Part shown: positions 1 to 9,092 of the stretch, piece by piece | Layout: each line of letters starts with the position of its first letter | Position numbering within the stretch: the stretch's first letter is position 1 | Assembly (NCBI GenBank): GCA_028386065.3 | Contig: JAKUCV010000164.1 | Span: 1-64,000 of the forward strand | From: Turnera subulata | Taxonomy: Eukaryota; Streptophyta; Magnoliopsida; Malpighiales; Passifloraceae | DNA: 64,000 nucleotides | Direction of reading: 5' to 3' | The notes under the pieces: model-generated | Told to the model about the DNA's origin: nothing | The model's input: only the letters and a program-made list of their open reading frames with translations | Databases searched by the model: none | Program-made: the position numbers and the translations under genes

Positions 1-1259
1 TAAGAACACTACATGGAACGTTATATGTATGTCATTAGTGTTTCTTATAGATGTGTTGTCCTTCGACCTGAGATCGTCAAGGTATCCAACATATGAATCA
101 TATGCTTTGATATTATACCTAGTCACCCGTAACTGGGTGGACATAAGGGTAATCATTGGGTATATGACTAGTATGTAGAGGGTTTTGATTGATCAAGACA
201 GGATTCGTTCGACCCATATAACGGGTATATTATCATATGATTTCTTGATAGAGTTGAACTGTGAAATGCATGGCTATGCTCGGATTAGGTGATATGTTGA
301 TATCACGGGTATCCGTTTTATACAGTTAACTCGGGTATCAAGAAACATAGATTAGACATATATGAGATTGGCATATTCCATGTCTCATGTTTGATCTTGA
401 TAATGGGACGAAAGGACGATGACATATTCCGAGGCATAGAGAATCAGTAATGATCTTGTCGTTCGGGTAGCAATGATGTGTTGCTAGACGCCGCTCTTTG
501 TTTATGATTGTAAAATGAGATTTTACAATCATTGCTGGACGTTACAAGTGCCTATAGGGTCACACACATAGAACCGTTGATTCGGGCAGGTGGTTGAACC
601 GTGGTTGGACCATGGTTGGACCGGGTGTGGTTGGACCGTGGTTGAACCGTAGTTGGACCATGGTTGAACCAGGGTCGTTTTGGGACAATAATTAGCAGAA
701 TTATTGACCTGAGTTAGTGCATGATTGAGTGTTTTGTGTCTGGTTTTTCATTAGTGGAAGCATGATAAGTGAGGGTCACTTTCATGGGCCATTAGTGTTG
801 GCCATTTAGCTCCACTAATTAGAGGTGATAAGGGGTTGATTGTGATCAGATCATTTCACCTCCACTTCTGCCTTTGACCACGTTTTAGACCTCCCAAAAC
901 ACTCTGAAAAACTCTCTTCTTCTTTGAGAATGAAGCGAGAGCCATTGCACCCCAAAATACACACCCATACACAAGCTCCTTCCTTTGTTGCTAGCACACC
1001 AAGAGGGAGTGCTCGTTCTTGGATTCGTGTGACGGTTCCGGGAAGATCAAGGTTCGTGTGGATACCTTAGAGGAGGAGGACGTTTCGTCCTACTCTTACT
1101 GATTCCTTCCAGCTATTGAGTGAAAGACCTCAAGGAGGAAAGGTAAGTAAAAATTGTCATTCGGTTTTGCAGCTTCACATGCGGTTCTTGTTTTGTTTCC
1201 TTGATTCCGCTGCTTCTTGAGCCTATTATGAGTGTCATATAGCTCTTAGGAAACTTACA
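1..1259 (+). mobile_element. LTR of family X, left end outside window
   Basis: This segment is the reverse complement of most of the solo LTR at 18530-20075, which identifies it as a long terminal repeat. Its right end reads GGAAACTTACA at 1249-1259, the canonical CA end. The left end (TGTTAG by comparison with the other copy) should lie about 280 bases before the window. It abuts copia coding sequence at 1260 with no primer-binding site between them, so it is either a solo LTR or the right LTR of an element lying outside. The target duplication cannot be checked because only the right flank (GCCAG) is visible. Family X elements are otherwise unidentified here. Confidence 0.8.
588..675. repeat. 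Minisatellite inside LTR X
   Basis: About seven imperfect copies of an 11-15 base unit of the form GGTTGGACCGT or GGTTGAACCGT follow one another. The homologous stretch of the solo LTR at 19140-19205 (opposite strand) carries about five units, so the copy number differs between family members. Confidence 0.8.
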
Positions 1260-1500
1260 GCCAGAAGCTAGCAATTTTAAATTATTAAATACACAATATT
1301 CGAGTAATTGAAACTTAACAAATCCAACCAGAAGCTGGAATGCACTAGCCTGAAGCTAGCAATTTCAAGTTATTAAATACATAGTTTGCATAGCCCGAAG
1401 CTGTGACCAACTAGAAGTTGACTAATAGATATGTACTTTACAGCTAGTATGTACCAGCTAGAAGCTGGTAAATATATAATAGCCTGAAGCTGGCACCAAC
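1260..1500 (+). repeat. Imperfect GAAGCTGG-core repeats
   Basis: Eight or so imperfect copies of a motif resembling CCTGAAGCTGGC / CTAGAAGTTGG are spread over 240 bases of the dead copia polyprotein. Two pairs are separated by a nearly identical A/T-rich spacer (TTATTAAATACA). They look like a decayed coding repeat rather than a satellite. Confidence 0.5.
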
Positions 1501-1674
1501 TTGAAGTTGGTTCATGGATTCCTTGTTTGGCATGACCGGTTAGGCCATCCCGGATCAATGATGTGCGAAATTATTTGGTCATTCATTGGAAAACCAGAAG
1601 TTTTTACAATCAATGAATTTCCATGTGTTTGTTTGCTGCGGAAAAACAAATTAACTATTCGGCTTTCCTATGAT

Positions 1675-1679
1675 GAGGT
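1675..1679. other. Target-site duplication GAGGT (left)
   Basis: The five bases before the LTR start at 1680 are identical to 10545-10549 after the second LTR, which shows that 1680-10544 is one insertion. Confidence 0.95.
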
Positions 1680-1963
1680 TGTTAGGACTAATGCTTCCAT
1701 GTCTCATTTCAGGGTTTTGATAATGATAAACCAACCAAAGCTCCATTGATGAATTCCTTGAAGCAAAAAGACACTAATCAAAGAAGCACAAGCCTAAAGA
1801 CAAAGGAGTACAAGATTTGAAGCAACAAGGATGAAGATATATAGAGAGTTCATCTATAGAAAATCCTTGTAAATGGTAACTCAAGAATTCCAAGTTAATG
1901 CTCAAATCAAAAATCGTGTTCCTTCATGCATTCATATCATAAAACGACTTTTGAGTCCTAAAA

Positions 1964-2431
1964 CATCGATGTTCTGTCCACAACATCGATGATGTTTTTG
2001 AACAAACATCGATGTTGTGTACAATGTTGTATTTTCCAAACTTTTCCCAATTTTTGACAGAAGTATAAAAACATCGATGTTGTATTCTAAACATCGATGT
2101 TGTGTCTTTCAAAGCTTTTCAAATTTTTACGAAGCATGAAAACATCGATATTGTATTTTAAACATCGATGTTGTGTAATTCTCAGGTTTTCCAAAATTCG
2201 GCAGAAGCACCAAAACATCGATGTTGGATTATAAACATCGATGTTGTGACAAAGTGTTTTCAAACATGATTTTTGCGAAGCTCAAAAACATCGATGTTTG
2301 ATCAGAGAACATCGATGTTGTATCTGAAAACATCGATGTTGTTTATACAAACATCGATGTTTTACTAGCCGTTGGCTCAATTATTTGAATGCAACGGCTA
2401 AACATCGATGTTCTTGAGCAAAACATCGATG
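1964..2431. repeat. Array of paired CATCGATG palindromes (5' LTR)
   Basis: The palindrome AACATCGATGTT recurs as CATCGATG at 1964, 1984, 2008, 2072, 2092, 2143 (variant ending ATA), 2163, 2216, 2236, 2289, 2310, 2331, 2352, 2403 and 2424. Members of a pair are 20-21 bases apart, and pairs repeat about every 71-73 bases in the middle of the array. Each unit is its own reverse complement, so two neighbours can form a hairpin with a 12-bp stem and an 8-9 base loop. The array ends about 100 bases before the TATA box, which places it in U3. Confidence 0.95.
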
Positions 2432-2529
2432 TTGTGCCGTTATGAGCAGAAACCTTTTTCCAACAACCATGCTACTTTGTTTAAAGAGTTTCAGACTTTG
2501 TCCCCAACATCTATATGTATGTTTAAGAC

Positions 2530-2537
2530 TATAAATA
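2530..2537 (+). promoter_or_regulatory. LTR TATA box
   Basis: CTATAAATAG lies about 100 bases after the last palindrome of the array. The same site is at 9943-9950 in the other LTR. It is the probable start region of the element's genomic RNA. Confidence 0.75.
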
Positions 2538-3132
2538 GAGGCCAAAAACCTCACTTTCAGTTTGATCAACTCCCATATACATTCAAGTATTCTTTGAAAA
2601 TCATTCAACCAATTTGTGAGCTATAACTTGTGAAAATTCTGAGTTGCTCAATAAGAGCTTTATTTTGTACTCATATCCACTCTATTAGAGAGTTTTGCTT
2701 GAGAGATTGTAAGTGTTATTCATACACCATAAGGGAGGATTGTTCCCTTGAGAGAAGTCTTAAGGTGAGGTATCCTTAAGCAAGTCTAGGATTCTTGAGA
2801 TTAGAATTCCTAGGAAAGTCTTGAAGTGAGGTATCTTCAAGCAAGAGAGCTGAAGTTCATGTGACTTGAACTTTCAGGGTTTAGGATTCTTGTGACTAGA
2901 ATTCTTAGGTTGTAACGGTTTGTTAAGCACCCGTAAGCTTAACGTAGATAGTGAAATCTTCAAGTGAGACTTGAAGGGCTGGATTAGCCACACTAGTAGA
3001 GTGTGTGTGAACCAGGATAAAATTCTTGTGTCCTTTATTCTTTCAATTCCGCATTTAATTCCTGCCTATTTCGTTTTTTATTCGATTATCGCTATTCACC
3101 CCCCTCTAGCGAAGGGCTATTGTTCTAACAAT

Positions 3133-3145
3133 TGGTAGCGGAGCC
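3133..3145 (+). other. Primer-binding site, initiator tRNA-Met type
   Basis: TGGTAGCGGAGCC begins two bases after the 5' LTR. It differs at two positions from the usual plant copia site TGGTATCAGAGCC, which pairs with the 3' end of initiator tRNA-Met. Confidence 0.65.
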
Positions 3146-3186
3146 TAACTCTCTGAAAGACTTAACCGTTTGAGAGGAAAGTTTCT

Positions 3187-4557
3187 ATGGCTTGTTCAAG
3201 TTATTTGTATGCAGGAATCACTGAAGGACAATCCATCACCCAGGCACCATTCTTCGACGAAACAGATTATACATATTGGAAGGAAAGGATGAAAGTTTTC
3301 ATCCAAGCCAATGACTTTGCAGCCTGGCTAACGATAAAGAATGGCATTCAAATCCCATCCAAGACGGAAGTGGAATACAACGTAGATGACATCCAAAGAA
3401 TCGAAAACAACTCCAAGGCGATTAACATGCTTCAGAGTGCGGTCAATCCAAATGACTATCAGATAATCTCGCACTGTGCAACAGCAAAGGAGATGTGGGA
3501 ATTGCTGGGAATCATCTATTAGGAAACCGACAGCAAACAAAATGAGACTGTCAACCTTTGTTGCATGGCAAAGGAAGAATCTCCGGAAGAGGTAAGTACT
3601 TCCTATTCGAGTGATGACTATACATTTGAAGAACTGCAAAATGCATTTAATGAAGTATATAGTAAATTCATTTAAGTCTCTAAGGTCAATAAAAATTTAA
3701 AGAAACAAATTACAACCTTAGAAAATGATAGTGAGAAATTAGTAAATGATAAGAATGAGTTATCTAGTAAAATTGATAAGCTTGAAGAAGAAAAGCATGC
3801 TCTCAATATATCGTACAAAGAACTTAACGAGAAGATATCCCCGAATGTATGTGCTTGTGTTGTATTGGGAAAGGAGAATGAATCTCTTAGGTCTCAAATT
3901 GGTGATTTGAAGAATACATTAGAAAAGTTCACAAATGGTAGAGATGGTCTTAATCTTCTTCTAGGACAACAAAGAAGTACAACACAAAAAGAAGGATTAG
4001 GTGCATCGAATGTGTTGAATGATGTCAAACCTGTAGTGCTTAATGCTAAGACACATAAACATGTTGCTTCATCTTCTACTCATCATACTACATCACATGA
4101 ACATGCTAAACCACATGCACGTCATACTAGATCACATGTTCATGACACAAGAGCACATATTCATCATAGAAGTAGTGGAAGAGCTCACTATGCTAAAATG
4201 TATACCTATAATGTTAGATCAAATGCTAATGTTGGAAGATCACATGTACACAACGTTAAAAATGAAAGTTTTCATTATACTAAGCCTAGGAAACATGTGA
4301 CTCAATTTAGGGAAAATAAGATGATACCTAGGGAAAACAAGTTAACTAGAATGCATAGAAATAATCAAGATGGTAATTACTATCAACCTAGAAGGATGCA
4401 CAATCCAAATGTCATTTGCCACTATTGTAACAGAATAGGTCACATTGCCCCGGTATGTTATACTAGGCATAGACATTGGGCACAAGATAAGGTCTATATT
4501 CGGCATGTTTCTAACCATCAAGGACCCAAAAAGATTTGGGTACCAAAATCCCTTTGA
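3187..4557 (+). pseudogene. gag: copia gag with CCHC zinc knuckle, two in-frame stops
   Basis: This would be the capsid/nucleocapsid protein that packages the element's RNA. One reading frame runs from ATG 3187 to the stop at 4557. Residues 20-110 carry the copia gag signature (FFDETDYTYWKERMKVF, then ISHCATAKEMWELLG). A lysine/glutamate-rich coiled-coil-like stretch follows at about 3680-3990, then a histidine-rich region, then the CCHC knuckle CHYCNRIGHIAPVC near 4415-4456. The frame is broken by TAG at 3520-3522 and TAA at 3673-3675. The sequence jumps there from the capsid motif to the acidic linker, so a middle piece seems deleted. The tail QGPKKIWVPK is the usual lead-in to the copia protease. 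Confidence 0.9.
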
Positions 4558-4640
4558 TTTGTTTTGCAGGTATGCTTGAAAGCATCAAGTGTACTTTGGT
4601 ACCTTGATTGCGGATGCTCCAAGCAAATAATCAAAGAAGC
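4558..4640 (+). pseudogene. Start of copia protease, truncated
   Basis: Directly after gag, the translation CLKAS...WYLDCGCSKQ (with a frame change) matches the start of the copia aspartic protease (usually WYLDSGCSRHMTG). All later pol domains are missing and palindrome-array DNA follows within about 50 bases. This marks the deletion point of pol. Confidence 0.65.
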
Positions 4641-4684
4641 ATCCAAGTGGCGACATTTATCCATGTGGGACTTGTAGATAAAAA

Positions 4685-4992
4685 CATCGATGCTCATCTG
4701 AGTAACATCGATGTTCAGAGTTTTTTCAGCTCACCTAATTGTCCAACCAGTGGCTGAAAAACATCGATGTCTTGCAGCCAACATCGATGTTTCCATGAGA
4801 ACTGTCAAAACACAAATCAAGCATACACATCGATGTTTTGTATCAAATGTCGATTTTCGGTAAAAACTTTATTTTTCTAATAATCTTTAAAAGTCGATGT
4901 TCGTTTTCTACGTATCGATGTTACTCATTCCAAGCTGTTTAAAATTTCTGTCTAGTGGTCGAAACATCGATACCTCATTCTTGAACATCAAA
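4685..4992. repeat. Decaying CATCGATG palindrome array
   Basis: Intact or nearly intact motifs occur at 4685, 4706, 4762, 4782, 4828, 4893 (GTCGATG), 4913 (TATCGATG) and 4965 (CATCGATA). A mutated partner lies near 4848 and another near 4986. The 20-21 base pair spacing and 65-77 base period are kept although several units have lost the palindrome. Confidence 0.85.
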
Positions 4993-5387
4993 GTTCTGCC
5001 CTTGTTGCATTTTCACAGCTTAGAAATAAGTTAATTTTCTCACTTAAGTTAAGAATTTTAGATAGCATGTTCATGACTAAATGTCTCAGGACGAATATTT
5101 AGATTTCTTTCAAGCTAAGCTAGTAGTTAGTGCACAATTGATCAAATTGAGAAACACTAGCTTGTTTGATGAACATTCACATGGAAGAATCTTATGTTAT
5201 ACACATGCTGAAAACATAAACACCTTCATTGATATCTCCAATCACAAGATACAATGACTCTTACATGCACTCTATGTTACAATCACACTTGATCACATAT
5301 TTTACAAAGACACATTTGCATAAAACATATTACACACTCATACTATCTCACATGCTGAAAAGTAAACAAGCTTGTTACAATGTGCTC

Positions 5388-6071
5388 CTAACGATTGGGT
5401 TCAGCTGTTACAGAAAATCCATTGGGAGTATTAACTATGTTAACCCTAATACAATGACTCCAAGCAAACCACATTCCACCCGAGTTATTCTGGCCAGGAA
5501 GCTCGAACCGATGTGTTGGTGGAAAGCGAAGAGGGATAACTCCGTGGTTTCCGTTTTGCTGCCACTGAGTCTCTGTAAGCAGAACCATATTAGGTTTATA
5601 TTGGTTTTTCAGGTCTCGTAGGATACGGACAAAATCTTGGGAACGTGCTGTGATACCCCTGCAGTTCCACAACAAAAGGCGAACCTTCGGCCAAGTAGGC
5701 GCCACTCCAGCTACTCGAGGAATGCTCTGAGCAGTCATTGTAATCTGGTAGTGACTGCCCTCATTCAAAGTCTGGCAAGTTGGTTCCAACCGAAGTTCCT
5801 GAAACCTGTCAGAAATAAAAAACATTGTGGAATTAGCCGTACCATAGTAAGAAGCTCGCAGGGTTTGTTGATGATCCAGGAAGATGACTTCTTCCATAGG
5901 GGTGACAAAGAATCGGGAAGAATAAATCTCGTCTACGAAGACGAGACGAGGAATTCTTGCCAGTTCCTCTGGCAATGGCCCTTGTTGCTCGTTTACAATG
6001 CTGAAGGCCAATCGATTTCTCCTACCTACGTTTGCACCCTCAACAAAAAAGACGGAGGAAGGGGAAGGCAT
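5388..6071 (-). pseudogene. LINE-type endonuclease ORF fragment, antisense in the copia element
   Basis: A 227-residue minus-strand ORF has residues from about 130 onward matching the endonuclease/exonuclease/phosphatase fold of plant L1-type LINEs: LLLWNCRGI near the start of the domain, then a PNMVLLTETQ motif carrying the catalytic glutamate. The N-terminal 125 residues are not a domain I recognise. The ORF stops being LINE-like near 5390, so the rest of the endonuclease and all reverse transcriptase are missing. Retaining the 5' end and losing the 3' end is the reverse of normal LINE truncation. It may be a captured fragment or a LINE trimmed by a later deletion. I see no flanking target duplication. 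Confidence 0.7.
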
Positions 6072-6615
6072 TTTTGCTTTTGATATTTTTTTTCTTTCTT
6101 TGAAGTTGGCTTATAATTTTCTGTCTAATGAGCTTAATCCCTGCCTTTTATAGAATCAAAGCTGAAATGTTCCAAGGGTCGACCCCTACCACATTTGCCA
6201 GAGATTAAGAAATACTTCGACAAACAGAAACGCCAATTTCATTATTACTAACCGCCAATTTCTCAACTAATCAAGAATTTGGTTTGTTGAAAATCCGAGC
6301 CTAACATTGCATTATTGATTTGTCACGAGATTTACTGTCTATCTAGCTAGGTATCGGAGGCTATCAAAGTCCAACCGACAAGACAATTTCTCGAGCCCGG
6401 TGCACTGACGACAAGAAGAAAATGTCTCTTAGGGGCAGAGGGACACTTACCACCTCTTGAAATTGTCACACATGTTTCATCTCCATAAAACTCATATATT
6501 ATCCATTGCTAATTTGAGCATCCAAGGCTCTATTAACTTTGTTTTGTAGGGACATTTCATTTCGGACACTTAGCAAGGATGAACAGGTAAGAATCTTACC
6601 AAACAAACAGAGAAA

Positions 6616-7126
6616 CATCGATGTTTCCCCGACCAACATCGATGTTGGATGCATCACACAAGTGGCAGAGTGTTGAAAACATCGATGTTGCCTTTCACAA
6701 CATCGATGTTCAGGTAAGTCTTTCAAATTCTTCATTATAACATCGATGTTCAAACACCACACATCGATGTTTGCACCTATGAGCTTGATTTTCAAAAATT
6801 TCGAGTGCTAAAACCATCGATGTTTTTAACACCAACATCGATGTTTAACCATAGTGCTTAACCATCAGTTTGGCAGTACGCCAAAAACATCGATGTTGTG
6901 GTATAAACATCGATGTTTGAAAAATGGATCATTTTCTGCCGAGAGCCAAAAACATCGATGTCTTCTGTAAAACATCGATGTTGAACCGATAGGCACATTT
7001 TAATTTTTTGGTCGAACGCAAAAAACATCGATGTTCTCTGAACAACATCGATGTTTGGACGTTACAGTTTAAAAAATATAGCCGTTGGGAACCCCAACAT
7101 CGATGTTTTGGTCCAAAACATCGATG
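6616..7126. repeat. Internal CATCGATG palindrome array, eight pairs
   Basis: Pairs start at 6616/6638, 6680/6701, 6741/6762, 6815/6836, 6888/6908, 6953/6973, 7026/7046 and 7098/7119. Spacing within a pair is 20-22 bases and pair-to-pair distance is 61-74 bases. Nearly every unit keeps the full palindrome. The array ends 57 bases before a TATA box and about 340 bases before the env-like ORF. Confidence 0.95.
7079..7089 (-). promoter_or_regulatory. MSA-like (MYB3R) motif
   Basis: On the minus strand the site reads CCCAACGGCTA, which fits the mitosis-specific activator consensus YCYAACGGYYA bound by three-repeat MYB factors. Related AACGG cores occur near the LTR array at about 2370, 2393 and 2437. 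A functional role is inference. Confidence 0.35.
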
Positions 7127-7182
7127 TTTTGTCGTTTAAAACTAGCCGTTACTGTTCACAATGGCTAGCTTTTTGGCTCCTC

Positions 7183-7190
7183 TATATAAA
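7183..7190 (+). promoter_or_regulatory. Internal TATA box upstream of env-like ORF
   Basis: CTATATAAAA follows the internal palindrome array directly, and a pyrimidine-rich leader (7200-7460) leads to the ORF start at 7467. The arrangement copies that of the LTR (array, then TATA), which suggests a separate promoter for the downstream ORF. Confidence 0.55.
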
Positions 7191-7466
7191 AAAAAAAAAC
7201 TCAAACCTTCCTTTCTCCTTCTCACCTACAATCTAATTTCTTTCATCCTTTTACCATCTCCATACATTCTCTTCTCCTCTCTTGTCCACATACACTCCTC
7301 CTCCTTCCATATTTTTTTTTGTCCACATACATCTTCATTTTGTGTCTACATACATTCCTCCATCACTATATCTATCTCTTCACCTCTTCTCCTCTGCTCA
7401 CTCCCACGCCTTTCTCTTTTTCCATCTTCCTCTTTCTTTCAAACTTCTCTTTTTATCATACACACC

Positions 7467-8819
7467 ATGGCTGGGGGTAGGAAGAGCTCTAAAGGAAAAG
7501 AACCCATCAAAGAACACCCAACCAAAAAGAGAAGTTCCTCTAGTTCAATGCATCAATATCCTGTCAAAGATTCCAATCTTTGGTTCATCTCAAGACAACA
7601 ACTCAATCACTACCTTACTCACTTTGCCAATCGTCTCATCGCTCCACCTCGATATCTACCCCAGGAGTATCCTCAAGAGAAACACTATGACAATCTTCAG
7701 AGGCTCCTTCATGAATCCCACCTTTGGGAGTTTTTCACACGTAGTAGGCGCGAGTTTAACGCCGATTTCGTCCGAGCTTTCTACTCGACTCTCCAACGAG
7801 ACAGTGACACTCTCTCAGTCCAAATTAATGGGAACGTCATTCAAATTACCTTAGAGCAGCTCGCCAATGTTGCCCACCTACCGATCCAAGGTCATGACAT
7901 TTCAGGTTATGGGGGAGATCATTTTCTCACTCAATATGAGATTCCCCTTCTTGCTGAGCTTGGGTTCACTGAAGTGAAGAAGAATTGCTCCGGACGACCC
8001 ACCATTCATACCATCAATCTAGAATACCGAGTCCTTTTTTATCTTGTCACCCGAGTGATCAAACCCCGAGCCGGGAGTCACACCACTATAACCATTGAAG
8101 ACGAGAAGATTCTACACGCTATTCTTCACAGTGCACCCATTAATTGGGCACGGCTCGTCTTCGTGCACATGGCAGACCACGCAACCAATATCCATCCTCT
8201 GCCATATGCCTTCTTGGTCACCGACATTCTGCTGGCTGCAGGATGTAACCCGCTAGAGGGAGTTCTGACCCCTCATACTAAGTTTTGGGCCATTTGCGAT
8301 GCCACTTTCAGAACCGGCCAAGCTGAAGCTGCTCAACAACCTGCCCAGGCAGCTGAGCAACAAGCTGAGGAAGCACAAGGAGCCGATCTTCTAGCACTTC
8401 TGGCTCCTGCACAAGCTCCAGTGGTTACGCTCGACTCCATTGCAGCCTCCATCCATGCTCTACACCTCAATTTCAACACCATGGGACAATCTATCAACAC
8501 CATGGGTCACCGAATCCAAGGCATGGAACGATCCATTGAGCGCATAGACACCGAGGTGCAAAGACAAGGACACGACATTAGGGCTTATTTTAATCACATC
8601 AACTACAATCCTCCACCATACTACCAAGGCTACGATTTTGGTGGTGATGAGGATGATAATGATGATGAGGAGGATGAGGACTATGCTCCCATGGACGTTG
8701 AGCAAGAAGAAGGTGATGAAGAAGAAGAAGGCCATGAGGATGAAGTGGACAATGACAATGATGATGATGATGGTGATGATGATAATGATGATGATGATGA
8801 CATTAGCCCATCCTTTTAA
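7467..8819 (+). CDS. Env-like / putative plant transposon protein ORF
   Basis: The open frame extends upstream to 7161, but ATG 7467 (ACACCATGG, MAGGRKSSKGK) has a good plant start context and begins the basic nuclear-signal-like N-terminus. The 450-residue product has three parts. The central domain (about residues 40-280) resembles the family called 'putative plant transposon protein' (Transposase_32), found in retroelement extra ORFs: FNADFVRAFYSTL, then EYRVLFYLVTRVIKP, then HPLPYAFLVTDILLAAG. Next is an alanine/glutamine-rich and helical linker with an HxIxGMExxIExI-like repeat. Last is a strongly acidic Asp/Glu tail of about 70 residues written in GAT/GAA repeats. I see no membrane segment or signal peptide, so 'env-like' refers only to position. 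Its function is unknown. It is intact, unlike gag. Confidence 0.85.
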   Translation: MAGGRKSSKGKEPIKEHPTKKRSSSSSMHQYPVKDSNLWFISRQQLNHYLTHFANRLIAPPRYLPQEYPQEKHYDNLQRLLHESHLWEFFTRSRREFNADFVRAFYSTLQRDSDTLSVQINGNVIQITLEQLANVAHLPIQGHDISGYGGDHFLTQYEIPLLAELGFTEVKKNCSGRPTIHTINLEYRVLFYLVTRVIKPRAGSHTTITIEDEKILHAILHSAPINWARLVFVHMADHATNIHPLPYAFLVTDILLAAGCNPLEGVLTPHTKFWAICDATFRTGQAEAAQQPAQAAEQQAEEAQGADLLALLAPAQAPVVTLDSIAASIHALHLNFNTMGQSINTMGHRIQGMERSIERIDTEVQRQGHDIRAYFNHINYNPPPYYQGYDFGGDEDDNDDEEDEDYAPMDVEQEEGDEEEEGHEDEVDNDNDDDDGDDDNDDDDDISPSF

Positions 8820-8922
8820 ACCTTTTTTTTTTTGCTTGTTTAAATTTATGTCTTTCATGTTTCAGTATCTTTTAAATTCAATAAAATGCTTCTTATTGTT
8901 GTTTCTTTTTGCTAATGACAAA

Positions 8923-9091
8923 AGGGGGAAGATAATCAAGTATATGCACCAAGTTAGGGGGAAGATATGCACCAAGTTAGGGGGAATCATAAATTGAAAA
9001 GTTGAAAAATATAGGGGGAATTAATCTTCTTAAGAACTCATAAAACTTGGCATATACTAACATGAGTTTGTCATTATCAAAAAGGGGGAAA
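8923..9091 (+). other. Series of polypurine-like AGGGGGAA tracts
   Basis: G-runs of the form GGGGGAA occur near 8924, 8957, 8980, 9014 and 9084. The last (9079-9091, AAAAAGGGGGAAA) sits directly before the 3' LTR and is the true polypurine tract that primes plus-strand DNA. Two of the others are in a 21-base tandem duplication (GCACCAAGTTAGGGGGAA). Confidence 0.75.
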
Positions 9092-9092
9092 T

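Larger units (their letters stand above)
1260..1679 (+). pseudogene. Tork-like copia polyprotein fragment (GAG pre-integrase), part 1
   Basis: The stretch 1501-1679 translates in the plus direction to a copy of the copia GAG pre-integrase domain, with WHDRLGHPG followed by MM. This is the segment before the integrase in Ty1/copia polyproteins. Upstream, 1260-1500 holds imperfect repeats around the core GAAGCTGG with stop codons in all frames. The reading frame is broken at the TSD GAGGT, where the SIRE-like element is inserted, and resumes after 10549 with integrase sequence. The rest of the old element continues at 10550-11201 and 24779-26345. It is clearly dead. Confidence 0.8.
1680..3130 (+). 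repeat. 5' LTR of SIRE-like element
   Basis: This 1451-base repeat starts TGTTAGGACT and ends TTGTTCTAACA. It holds the palindrome array at 1964-2431, a TATA box at 2530-2537 and downstream leader sequence. It matches 9093-10544 almost base for base. Differences seen by eye include single substitutions in the array, CTTTATTTTG versus CTTTCTTTTG, and one extra C in the C-run near the end. Confidence 0.95.

Noticed and set aside
1964..2431. CRISPR-like array
   Set aside because: Repeats are 12-base palindromes in pairs with uneven spacers, inside a plant retrotransposon LTR, and there are no cas genes.
8460..8997. Ile-rich and Met-rich frames overlapping the env-like ORF
   Set aside because: These are shadow frames of the GAT/GAA acidic-tail repeat.
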